A stretch of DNA of 64,000 nt. Origin: Rosa chinensis (taxonomy: Eukaryota; Streptophyta; Magnoliopsida; Rosales; Rosaceae). The position numbers and the translations under genes were made by a program. A model generated the notes under the pieces. It was not told where the DNA came from and made no database searches. It saw only the letters and a list, made by a program, of their open reading frames with translations. Below are positions 32,056 through 45,848 of this stretch, piece by piece; positions within the stretch are counted from its first letter, which is position 1; every line of letters starts with the position of its first letter. The DNA lies in NCBI RefSeq assembly GCF_002994745.2, contig NC_037091.1, positions 15,066,501-15,130,500 on the forward strand. The letters are read 5' to 3'.

Positions 32056-33288
32056 CCTGAACCTGAAGAGGATCCCAAAGAAAAAATCCTTAAAAGGTTT
32101 CTACTAAGCTCGAAAGGCTTGGCCTTAACTGATCAATCCCAGGGTAAAGGATTGCCTAGCCCGTCTCAAATGGCAGACGGTAAAGGCTCATCAAGACCGT
32201 TGATGGCTGCTGCTTTGCCAAAAAGCAGACCAACTCCAACTGGAGTTATAAATGTTTTTAATTATGAATTAAGAACTTTTGATACTCCTGTGTTCAGAAC
32301 TGGCAGGAGACTAGCTTATCACCAGAAGGCAATCCTAGATAATCTCCTATTTGCCTTTCAAGAAAGAAGCAGTGGTCTAATGTTCCCAGCCCTCTTTGCA
32401 TTAGCTGAAGAACTCTACGAGAATGGTAGGCCACAGTTTGAAGAAATTCATACACAGCACAGTGCTGTAAAGAAAGAAAAAATTCTCTTCCTTGAAGGTC
32501 CAGAAAGTGCTAGGGTCCCTATCACGGCACTTAATGAATCAGACTGGCATGAATTCCATAGTCTGATAGGAAGACATAATTCAGAAGACCTAGTTCCTCC
32601 AACTCTCTTCATTGTTTCAGGTCCCTATGTTGGAAGATACTTGGTTAACGTTCAAAGTGAACATCCTCAAGAACACAAGCTTTGGCTTGTTGAAAATGGT
32701 TTTGTCCATAATCTGTGGACGAAAACAAATGATGATCTGAAGGGTTTGCCGCCCATCATTGTCAACATAGTCAAAAATATCAGAAAAACTGACTGCATGC
32801 TTCGTCTGAAGTTCAGATCCACTCCTCCAGAATGGATCCAGAAGGCAAACGGTGAGGTTGAATATATTTCTCCATATCATTATGTGAGAATTATTCAAAG
32901 AAAATATCTTCAACCAGCCTGTGTAGGATACAATGGCCAATCAAACTCAAGCATCCCATGGATGAAGGCCATGGCTCTTGACTACATCAAAAAGATCATC
33001 TCTGAAGATATCAGCAATACCTTCCTGGCAGCAGGAGAAAAGATTATTATCACTGCATATGATCATCCTGACGTAGTCAGCAGTGACTTATTCCTATCTC
33101 TCACCAGAAAAGAGATAGATTCGACAATGGCATGCATGCACTGGGTGGAAAAGCTTGAAAATGACAACCACTACAAGATGTATGTTGATACAGACGTCGA
33201 AGATAATGCTACCACTGTTAGAATGGCCCAGGTAGATAACAACTCCTTTGTCTTTGGCCACAATTCAGAAACAAATGAGAACATGTAG
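32056..33288 (+). CDS. Viral 3' ORF of unknown function (possible transactivator/inclusion-body position)
   Basis: It is open in the same frame as RT from immediately after its stop to 33288; the first ATG is at 32170. The product is about 370-410 aa, soluble-looking, with no zinc or membrane motif. Several caulimovirids have a translational transactivator/inclusion-body protein at this position. That role is inferred only from location; no diagnostic motif was recognised. Confidence 0.55.
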   Translation, partial: PEPEEDPKEKILKRFLLSSKGLALTDQSQGKGLPSPSQMADGKGSSRPLMAAALPKSRPTPTGVINVFNYELRTFDTPVFRTGRRLAYHQKAILDNLLFAFQERSSGLMFPALFALAEELYENGRPQFEEIHTQHSAVKKEKILFLEGPESARVPITALNESDWHEFHSLIGRHNSEDLVPPTLFIVSGPYVGRYLVNVQSEHPQEHKLWLVENGFVHNLWTKTNDDLKGLPPIIVNIVKNIRKTDCMLRLKFRSTPPEWIQKANGEVEYISPYHYVRIIQRKYLQPACVGYNGQSNSSIPWMKAMALDYIKKIISEDISNTFLAAGEKIIITAYDHPDVVSSDLFLSLTRKEIDSTMACMHWVEKLENDNHYKMYVDTDVEDNATTVRMAQVDNNSFVFGHNSETNENM

Positions 33289-33522
33289 CATCACGGGTGA
33301 AACCACGGGTGAAAGAAAAAAGCACCAAGACAAATATGCAACTATTATCTTTTCAAAAAGATACTTTTGCTTTTCAAAAAGAAGAAAGTGAAAAACATTT
33401 CACCCAACCACTTTTGTTTTTCCCTGACCGACCTCTACCAGCAAGAGCACTCAGAAAAGCAGAAGTTCACGGAGCTATCGTGTACATTTCTATGTTTTGA
33501 ATTGTAATTTGAGTTCCGCTCC

Positions 33523-33530
33523 CTATATAA
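33523..33530 (+). promoter_or_regulatory. TATA box of the viral pregenomic promoter
   Basis: CTATATAA lies within CCCTATATAAGGAGC, about 230 bases after the last viral ORF. This is where caulimovirids place the 35S-type promoter. Transcription would start near 33555 and read through the leader toward the (now absent) next unit. Confidence 0.7.
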
Positions 33531-34080
33531 GGAGCTTTAGCTTCTCTTAGAAGGCATTCGAAGTAGGAGACATCAGTCTAACATTCGAAACTTGAGACAG
33601 AAAAATATTCTCTCAAACTAGAAAGCCATAGTAGCAATGTGCTCTTCCTTCCAGTCTAGCGAGAAGTAGTGTGCTTTCATTTCAAGTAAGTACTGTAATC
33701 ATTCTTATGGATAGCTAAACAGCTTCTTAGCTGTTTACCTGAGAATGAGGCTCTAAATTCTTAGTTTGTAATTATGTTCATTTAAATAATTTCAGTGTGT
33801 TCACCCACTTCATCAAGTTTTATTTTAGCAAGTTAGTTTCTGTTATCTTAATCTTGTTTGGCCAGTATCTTATACTTTCTTTAAGTTCAGATTTCCTGGT
33901 TTTTAGGAAAATTTGCCTCAGCTTAGGATAGAAACAAGCAGCAGTGATTCCGCCTGTTAAAGTAACCGTTAGGTGAAAAATTTGGGCATGTTGAAGGCTA
34001 GTTTTGTTTTTCTCAAAAGTTGGAACAGGGTTTTCTAAGAAAATGTGAGTTTTGGACCCAAAAGTCAGTATAGGATACAC

Positions 34081-34961
34081 TAGGCACTACTTTAGAAATG
34101 ATTACCCTTATGAGTCTTTTCCCCTAAAAGTTGTGTAAATGAGCAAAATACAAGGATGATGGATTGAATGGGCAAAATACGATGAGTTTTTGGGCAAACG
34201 GGCACAACCCCTAATTAAATATTTCGACCTAAGGTTTGTTATGGTTTAAGTGTCACCATAAAAACACAAACTGTTCTCTTTAACTTCTAACAAAATTTAG
34301 AGAAGTAGAAGCATTGAGCACATAGTGCAGGATCGGTTCCCTTTGTTTGAAACTTTGAATTCACCGCAGCTAGCTAGAGTTTCTATTTGGCTACCATGTG
34401 TGGTCTGCATGTAGAGAGAAAAGAGACGCCTGGTCAGATTGTTGGGTCTTTCTGCTAAATGTCGGACTACTGTTGCTTACAAGAAGCTTTGTAATGCTTT
34501 CTTTTCAGTCCAGAAATGTCTGACCCTCAATTACTAATCTTGGTGCGACGTACAAGAAAAGCTGCTATTGGCTTCAATTTTAACTTTTACTTTCAATCTT
34601 TCTTAGGTAGAATCATTCAATAACAGATTTATTGTTACGAATTTCAATTAAAGACAAACTTGAGGAAACTCCATGAGAAAGGAAGCTGAAACACCTCTGA
34701 GATATAACAATACAAATCATACCCAGTTCTATGCTCATCAACAGGAAGCCTTGACTAGTATCATTATCATGTGCAAGTAACAAAATTCTACCACCAAGTA
34801 AGTACCTCTACCAAAAATGAAGAAATAAACAATTATATATGTGACATATATGTGAAGCTACATTTGAAAATATTCTCAAGACATTCCTGGAAGACCCTCG
34901 TACCATTTCATTTTCCTTTGAAAGACAGGATCGATCATGAAGTTGCAATCAAGTTTGTTGT
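34081..34961. other. Region between viral insertion and kinase 3' end
   Basis: It holds the right-hand flank with GGGCAAA-rich TIR-like sequence (34130-34215) and then AT-rich DNA, which includes the presumed 3' UTR of the minus-strand kinase gene. No gene is supported. Confidence 0.4.
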
Positions 34962-37964
<3,003 letters not shown>

Positions 37965-38054
37965 GGTAAGGCAATAGTTCTGTGCTGCAGCAGAAAATAT
38001 GTATCTAAATGCGGAGATTGGTGTTACTGCTATTGCACTACTAGAGCTTAACAA

Positions 38055-40043
38055 CAGCAGCAGAAACTGCCAGATTCATCCATTGTTGTTGGGTTTTTCT
38101 TGCATTGGTAAAGACTTGGGGGGAAAGACTGAGAGAAAGACATAGAGGATTAGCATAGAAGTAATCGAGGGAAAGGAATATCGGGCATTACAATATGCGG
38201 GTTTTGGCCACTAATGGGAATGAAGTTGTTTCCATTACTCAAAGACAAGCTTAATGATTTGAATGACGTACTTGAGTATCAGTAATAGTACATGTATTAT
38301 TATAATGAAGGTTTAAGTAAGCTAGCTGTATTGCCTTTATATTGCAATGTAGACGCATCTAATTGCATTCACCTCATGGATTGCCTAGCTATATGTTATG
38401 TATCAAACATCAAAATTACACCTCTTGGAGTTGGTATAATTAGTAATTAATTTTCAATTCTTCTAGCTACCAGTAAATTTCGTTTAATCTGTCATTTGCT
38501 TTTTCCCTATTCGACCGAATACCATGCAGAGAAATTTACAGTGGTACCTTCTAAGGCAAAAATGAAGTTACCCCTACAATCTACTTCACTAGGCTATCTA
38601 ATGGGTTACTCTGATACTAACAATGTTTTCACTTCATTTTTATTTTAATTTCATTAGGCTTTGGGTCAAGGACCCTTTTTTATAAGACTTGACGTTCATT
38701 TCATTGAAATTTCAAGAAAAGTGATTAAGAGTATTAATTCTTCGACATGAATTCGAGCTCCTTCCAATTAAAAAAAAAAAGGAAAAATAGAGAGAGAGAA
38801 CACTTCTTTACAATGGATAAAGTTTTGACTCACTAATCACAATAACAGTTGTCACATTGTAACTTCATCAATAATTTAATCGAATTAATTATTTACAGAG
38901 ATAGGAGATTTGTGATAGCAACAGGTTAGAAAAATAGGAGAATATCAAAACAGTTGGCATCACAAATCCAATGTATTTCTCTAAGCCTTTGGTAGCTTGT
39001 TTGCTGTTGTGCCAGCAAACTAAACTAGTTCATAGTTACAAACTTACAATTGCTGCGATTCATATAGAATTTACATGCCAAGCTAGTTTCACATAATCAC
39101 ACTGTATATGATTTACATAATAAGAACTAAATTCTTAACTTATAGGGAAGTGCTTATTGGCACAATTCACCAATTCATAATCCTCTTTGAATAGGGGCAA
39201 AGCCTATATATATGATTCACCAATTCGTATTCCATGTGCTACAGGTTTGCATAGCCAGTCCATCTAATGCAAAAGAAACAAGTGTAATGACAAATTGACA
39301 ATGATAAAACAACATTACAAAGAATAATGGCATTTTAAATATTGTTGATTTTGTCCTTGACCACAAATATATTTGGGAATATTATGTAAATGCTTAGATT
39401 TTAGAAGAGAATTTCTATGTATCCTAGGAGACATTGGACAACAGTTGATGGTTATCCCAAAGCTTATATAAAATGAGACTTGGAGAAGGAAAATACACCA
39501 TTTGTTCCGATTTCCCTCTCTCACTCTTATTTTATAACAAATAAGGGTGCATTACCTCAGTTTGCCTCCAGTGATATGATAGGTTGGTAGGTATGTGAAC
39601 AAACCACATGCATTACCACAACCTTCCTCGACTACCATCCCCAGAATCAAGGCTTACAAACCAAGTGACCATTACCGTTTCCAGCCAGCCCTTCATAACA
39701 ATTCTCCATGTGCTTGGTTCCTTGAAGCTTGAATCCTGCTATCTGATGACTTGCTTGCTAAAGTTTCCTGGAGCGCCACCCAAATAATAACCATAGTAGT
39801 AAACACTTCATATAATTTAAGGCGTAATGGCACAAGCAAACTATTTTTCTTTCTAACAGAAAAGAGAATCAAATTGGACTATGGAATGCAGTTTCTGGAC
39901 ACATGGTATTGCATCATTCATACAGTTTAAGAAGAACATTGTACACCTGGACACAAGGGTTCCTTCACAGTATCCTTTAACAAACTTCAAATGTGTATGC
40001 CGTGCTTTGCAGGTATGTTATTTATATGTATGCTCTGAAACTT
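38055..40043. other. Intergenic region between kinase and nuclease genes
   Basis: AT-rich sequence includes the kinase upstream region and the nuclease 3' side. No coding exon or transposon ends were identified. Confidence 0.45.
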
Positions 40044-43000
40044 TCATTCTTCTCGTATTAAAAAAGTACATGCATTTAAAGAATTAATACCTTGTTTGTT
40101 GTTTTGAATTTGATGACTTCTAGGAAGAGGATGGAAAGCATGATGGCTCAAGATATGTTCTTTCCATATGAGAGTGGCATATTCTGGATGATCAACGAAA
40201 GGATTTCTGTTGTGTTGATAAAACTTGCATACTCTGTCATTTCTCAATTTCTCCTCTCTTGAAGGGGGATCAATCTCATTCCACTTTAACAACGTAGAAA
40301 GCAGTCCCATCTCACTCTTTGCTACACCAATGCACTCACAAGTTAAACCAATCAAGGTCTAAGCCAATAAAAGAAATGCATTCTTAATTCCCCATCAATA
40401 AGAACAGCATATACTTTCAAGATAAAGCAAATAAAAACAAATAGAATTCATTCCTACACTAACATTGCGCTTCAAGCTTAGTCCCTTAATAATCATTTAT
40501 GCTTAACTAAACCTCACTGTTGTACATGTCCAGTATTAAAGCAAACCACACAGCTGGTTTAGGTCTTATCACAAGTCCACCTCTTCAAAGGTCGTAGATA
40601 TGTGCATAAAATTTGGAATGATGTAGGTACAATGACTATTAGTGCTCACTCATGCTCCTTGAGTTTCTGAAGTATGATTTGATGAACAATCTTAAGTCTC
40701 CTAGTTCCCTTGTTTGTTTCCAACTTATGGTCAGTTTGATGGAAGTGGAGATGCAGCTCTATCTTTGACACAAAACTCCACCCTCCTGCTTGGCCAACTG
40801 TTGTTATTGGTAACTTTTCAGGGACAACCTTGACAAAGTGGACACCCCCACCAGCTGATTAGTGTAAGCTTGATGTAGATGGAAGTTGCAGGCCAAATAG
40901 TGGTAATATTGGTAATGGTGGTTAACTGACAAATTCTTATGGTTATTGGATCAAGGGGTTTGCAATGAATCTTGGAGAAGGAATAAATAAGGAGGCAGAG
41001 CTATTTGCCAGAAGAACATGAGGTAAGAGGCCTTGTATTCACATAAGATTCTAACAAATGATTCAAATCTATTGCGACATGAAAAGACATAAATGGAAGA
41101 TGTCTTCAGGAGGGAGTGAAAGCTACCACCCCCCAGCAAGTCCACAGTGGTTATAACATAGAGGCTGATTTTCTTTTCTTCATTCAGAGATGTTGCTTTA
41201 GAGAACAAGGAATGTTAGAGAGACTAAATCTTCTCCTGAAATCAAGTCATCTAATTCTTCTCTATTGATTTGTTCATAGGCTGTTTTGATACTAAGCTAT
41301 AATTGCTTATCAGTTTTTATTCTAGCTGTAAATATAGTTTAATGCCTGCATTGTAACAGCAGTTTATTACTGCTATATATGTGTACAATTGTAAACATCA
41401 AACTCAATGAAACTCACTTTCTACATGGAAACACCCAGAAACTTTTCTGATGGATGTGGAATTCTGTCAACATCAGCATGTTTGATGCATTAAACTAAGA
41501 ATCTTTTATAAAAACTATTAAAGCATGTCTACTTTCACAAGTGGTACTCAAGTCCCCAGGAGGAGCATGGAGACAATCAGAACTCAAGCTACTCAAAGTT
41601 TTTATTATTTATTTTAACTTACAAATTTTTGGAGAATCTGAAAGGTGAAGAACTGGGCCTCCATCTGTTTGACGATATCCATAACATACCGCCATGTACA
41701 TCAGTGCCCTAGCAATATCTCCTCTATGCTTAAATTGCATGACAAAGAAAATCACGTAAGAAAATAATAATATATATGAAACTGACTGTAAAGAGATTAA
41801 CAAATAAAACTCTAATTTTGGTGGCCAGATAGAACGACAACAACCTCATTAGTGATTCTGGTAGAACTTTTTTTAAGAGGGTTATGGTACCATAATAAAT
41901 TCAACCCTGTTAGCATGAATATGCATTCTATTATAGCCTAAACTGGCAGGGAGAGCATGGGGAATACATGGTTGCCATGTTATTAGAGATGGACTACCCT
42001 GTTTGGCAAAAACTGAATCTGGTTTTGCTTCTGATATAACCCACAGAACATTTGGTAAAATTTAATTTTAGTTTTTGCTTTTGCTCCTGTTAAGTTTCTT
42101 ATAAGAAGCTGTACATGATTGCTTCCAACATAGATGTTGGTTAGGGACTTGTTTGTACAGAAGCATGCAGATCTTTAAATTCTGCCACATCTTCAATCTC
42201 CTCTTCTCGTTAGTTTCTCTAATCTATACTCCCTCAGATTTCCAATATTTAGTAACATTTTCCATAACATTTCTAACATATTACTCATTTACGAGAAAAC
42301 CATGCTATTCACATTAAATTAATTAAGATATGCACAGTGAAAAACCTGTTTAGGTGGTGCCCATCTATCCTTGTCAGTTTCTGTGTCCAAAGCAGCTTCT
42401 TTACTTGCTGGCTTCAAACATTTAGCCGAATTAACACTGCATTCTCCGTAGTATTTGTTCCCCCTGGAGGAATTGACTGCAAGAAAGTTCAAAATTTTCT
42501 TCTGTCCCTCAGAAATTTCAAAATATTGAGAGATCTACTTCTTACTTGCAAAAAGGGGAATACTCATCTTACCATTCACATCTGCAGGGCGAATGTTGTG
42601 TATATCAGTCAGGGATGGACCATTTTTCAAACCATAAGAACGAGGCCATAAGTGCTCTCCTAAAAAAGCAGCGGATAATGAAGATGTCAGCGATTGTTGT
42701 ATATTTCCGAGTAAAAGAAAGCAGCAAGGATAAAAAATAAAGAAAAAAAAAATAACAAAAAAATAATAATAATAAAATAGGAACTGCACAATCAACTAAA
42801 CTCAAAATTTTTCTTTTGGTTACAGGGATGCCAAAGGAATACAGGGGATTCGAATTCTAAATCTGGCTTTGGAAGTATATGCTAATCCACTGGAGCTACA
42901 AGCCCCCCTCGATCTCTTCTCTGTCTTCTCAAGCTCCATCACATTAAATTAACATTGCACAAATAGCAACTCAGGTGCCTTAATTATCCCTTTCACAAGC

Positions 43001-45202
43001 CAAAAAGTACCCTATCACCCTGCCCACTACAAAATCCCTAGTTTTAAGCCTTCAGGTATTCATTAGCTTTCAGAAAACCTCTAAATAAAGCCTGCACATC
43101 CTGCATCAAACACTTCCAACAAACATACAACTACATTTTCGCGGAACTCAGTAGCCACCTAAGTCGATATGGAAACATAAATGTTGGCTACGCTCTTCCA
43201 CCATGCAACTTTTAGATGATCCTCAATCTAGCACAGCACATGGCAGAAACTCATAGTTTCTAACGTCATGTTGCAGAAACTCATTGAGTCAATATCTAAC
43301 AGTTATAGCTGCTTTTTCTATTTCATAGCCAAAGTGAATATTTAGACAACTTTTACTTTCTTTTATATGGTTACTCTCCTTGTTCTTGCAGTAGAGTGAG
43401 TTCCTTTGATCATATGTTATAAGAGTTATAGGTAGCTTCCACATCAAAACTGCTAGTCCTAGGACAAGGAAAGATCTCAAGAGTCTATCTCTATCTTCCA
43501 CTATACAGACCAAAAGGTATCATATTATGGCTCACAAAATATAAGAATTTTCTCATAACAAATCATCTCTCTGTGTCTAGTAAAGTTTAATATCTGTCCT
43601 TATCTCTTTTTTCTGTATCCATCTCAGTTTGCTTATTTTAGCAGAACCAGCTTTTCAAAAGCTCCTACAGGGCTACATCTTCAAGAGAACATTAAGTCAC
43701 TTAACTACATTTCTAAGAGCCCCCTAAAATTGGGAATATTTTAGCTATTATGTGCACTTATCCTTAGCAGTAAAGTAATTTACAGACTTTGGAGACAAAC
43801 TTCTGGTAAATATCAACTTCTGCTCTACCCAAAGATGTGGTATTCATTCAAGCCTCACAACATGACTATCCCACTTTTGAGTCATGTAGATAATAAAATA
43901 GATGTAATTCAAAGAGTTGTTCTTCATTATGATTTTACTATTCTGAACTGGAACAGATGCCATAGTACTGTATCATCTAATGTGAAATTATCATGTACTG
44001 TGACTGTAAGAAACACATGAATCTAAACTGAGATTGAAGCTACAATTATGTCACTTCATAGTTGATACTTCATTTAGTTCAACCAATCAGTCAGGGTTAT
44101 TTCCTTTCTTATCAACAAAATTCCTACACTCTTCTTTGACTCAGATACTAATGCTCTTTAATTCAAGTTTCAACATTCCAAAACAATAATATTTAGGTTT
44201 TAAAGTATATTCACTTTGGATATGCAAAATCAATCATGAACTAATAAACGTATAAGCGAAAAATTTATATCATGAACTTTTTCTTTGGCCTGAAATCAAA
44301 GTACAACATAATAAGAAACCTACATCAAAATCAGAGAAACTGCACAAAAATTTTAGTAATTGACTCACTATTCCATCCTTCAGGCTTTCCAGCTAATGAC
44401 TTTGGTACAACCTTCACGGAGTAAATTTCAACTCTGCATACGAAAAATGTAGGTAAGTTGGTTACAGGCACAGGGTAAATGTAACAATTACCAATACAAA
44501 TTTGGGGTTTGATTAGCCCTTACATCCCTGATGAAGCTTCTGGGTTGTCAACATCCGAAGCATCTAGAATCTTGAGAGCATTCCACACCTATTTCCATAA
44601 ACCATTGATGTCATACTTCTTGAAACAAAGCACCAAAACAGACTGAAGCTGCACTAAACATAGGAGCAGCAGTAAAAATATTAATTACCTCTCTGTAAGA
44701 TAAAGATTGATGCTTGCCAATGATGGAATTCAGTTTCTTCTTGAGTGATTTACCCTCTAAATGCTCCACATTGGCATAGTAATTGTTAACATCTTCACAA
44801 GCATAAACAGAAGAAGAAGAAGAAGGAGATGGGTAATCATAGGCCTGAGCATCAGCAACAATATTGAGAAAAAGCAAGTAAACAGAGAGAATCTGAGAAA
44901 CCCATCTCCATGAGATATTGATGCACTTTGTGAAATCCCATATGCCCCTATAAACAATGCAACAATTAGTCCAATACAATCTTGAGTGCAAGTGGAAGAA
45001 GGTGAAGGTCTTAAATACAGTGACTGACAGACCTTGTAGAAATGGTGGAGGTGATTGGACTGACCAAAATATGATCTGGGTTTCGATTAAAAGGCTTGAG
45101 TTTGAAGTTCTCGGGGCCCCGGAAAAAGTTGGGTCTCTGCTTACAGACAACGACGGGTTTTGCGCAATGGAATTTGGTGGCCATTACTGGAGAAGACTGC
45201 AT
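40044..45202 (-). CDS. Endonuclease I family protein (His-Me finger nuclease), 8 exons
   Basis: Exons are 45202-45033, 44947-44689, 44588-44524, 44433-44369, 42659-42573, 42476-42346, 41728-41623 and 40321-40044. All are GT-AG and phase-consistent, giving 386 aa. A hydrophobic segment (SQILSVYLLFLNIVADAQA) near residue 75-95 looks like a signal peptide or anchor and is preceded by a basic, Ser-poor N-terminus. Family signatures are REHLWPRSYG with the catalytic-type His, NIRPADVNVN, SRGNKYYGEC, RGDIARALMYMAV and LLKWNEIDPPS with NDRVCKFYQHNRNPFVD. Bacterial relatives are secreted or periplasmic metal-dependent DNases/RNases; the plant role is poorly known. Exon 1 is the least certain part. 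It was chosen because it provides an ATG and the correct phase, since exon 2 has none in frame. Confidence 0.8.
42805..42905 (-). mobile_element. tRNA-derived SINE-like fragment in nuclease intron
   Basis: On the minus strand the head TAGCTCCAGTGGATTAGCA resembles a box A and GAATTCGAATCCCCTG a box B, followed by an A-rich end. It lies within the intron between exons 4 and 5 upstream side (44368-42660). No target duplication was identified. Confidence 0.4.
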
Positions 45203-45627
45203 TCTCTTGGACACCCCAAGTTCTCTGGGATTAAGGTAAGGCCAACTGAAGGGGCAAGGAGAGCCGCACGATTTAACTACCGGTTCGGATGGCGACCGTT
45301 TTATTTACACGTAAACAAAAATTGCACCATTCTTCGATTAATCATCAGTTTGAAGGTCAAAAGCTTCCGACCCAGCTGGGAATCCTTTAGGTTTCAGCAA
45401 CCAAACCGGTTGCTGAATGCGTACAAGTGATCCTTGTCCATCCTCACAGGAAACGAAAAGGAAGGGATTTTCAGTTCACGTACCAGAGAAAAGGATCTCC
45501 GCTTCGCTGCATATCCTATTGCCATGCATAAGGTCCGGAGCATTTCTGCTGGTTCATAACTCCACGAGTAACCAACTGGTTTAGATAATGTTCCACATTT
45601 CCCCATTCAGGGAATCCCAATCCGTTT
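45203..45627 (-). pseudogene. Possible gene fragment, split by a SINE
   Basis: The minus strand has coding-like stretches on both sides of the SINE at 45645-45831. One frame from 45640 reads TSEVLNGLGFPEWGNVEHYL and ends at a stop near 45516. A neighbouring frame continues with AAKRRSFSLVREL. Upstream, the frame entering the target site (45849-45958) is also open. No family is recognised, and frames break repeatedly. Confidence 0.25.
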
Positions 45628-45644
45628 AGGACTTCACTCGTAAT

Positions 45645-45831
45645 TTTTTTTTTTTTTTTTGGTAAGAAAAAGTTTAGGTAAGACCAGAGGCTTCCATACA
45701 TTACCAGGGTCAGGGCAACTCTACGACCTCAACCCAACAAGACTTACGAAACTGGCCAACCCAGCCCATTGGTATGGAATTATGTGGGACATTTTCTTGA
45801 TTGCCCACCAAATAAGAGATTGTTGGTAGCG
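45645..45831 (-). mobile_element. 5'-truncated SINE, family B
   Basis: The body and A-tail match the SINE at 19281-19541 (GTTTAGGTA, CTACGACCTCAACCCAACA, GGTATGGAATTATG on the plus strand). The copy stops exactly at the box-B end, so the tRNA-like head is absent. A perfect 17-bp duplication AGGACTTCACTCGTAAT lies at 45628-45644 and 45832-45848. Confidence 0.92.
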
Positions 45832-45848
45832 AGGACTTCACTCGTAAT

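Larger units (their letters stand above)
26100..34080 (+). mobile_element. Endogenous caulimovirid (pararetrovirus), defective
   Basis: In order on the plus strand: a tRNA-Met primer site (26476), a coiled-coil ORF, a 30K movement protein, a coat protein with CCHC zinc knuckle, an aspartic protease, RT plus RNase H, a further ORF, and a TATA promoter (33523). There is no integrase, no chromodomain and no long terminal repeat. This separates it from Ty3/gypsy elements and is the hallmark of Caulimoviridae. Ends are approximate: coding-like sequence starts near 26140, and leader-like sequence follows the promoter to about 34080. Several stops and frameshifts show it is an old, non-functional genomic copy. 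It looks like a single unit-length integration, not a tandem array. The genus is not assigned. Confidence 0.88.
25920..34215. mobile_element. Possible host TIR element interrupted by the pararetrovirus
   Basis: The left sequence TTAAGGGATAATGACCACTTACCC and the complement of the right sequence (TTAGGGGTTGTGCCCGTTTGCCC, ending near 34215) are both similar to the terminus of the element at 24026. They lie just outside the viral block. This fits a non-autonomous element of the same family into which the viral DNA integrated. No target duplication was established. Confidence 0.3.

Noticed and set aside
33297..33500. 67-codon frame after the last viral ORF
   Set aside because: It occupies the promoter region just before the TATA box, and composition gives no support.
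26100..34080. Interpretation as a Ty3/gypsy LTR retrotransposon because of the tRNA-Met primer site
   Set aside because: There is no integrase, a 30K movement protein is present, and no long direct repeats flank the region.
44957..45430. 157-codon plus-strand frame
   Set aside because: It is antisense to exons 1-2 of the endonuclease gene and has no domain.
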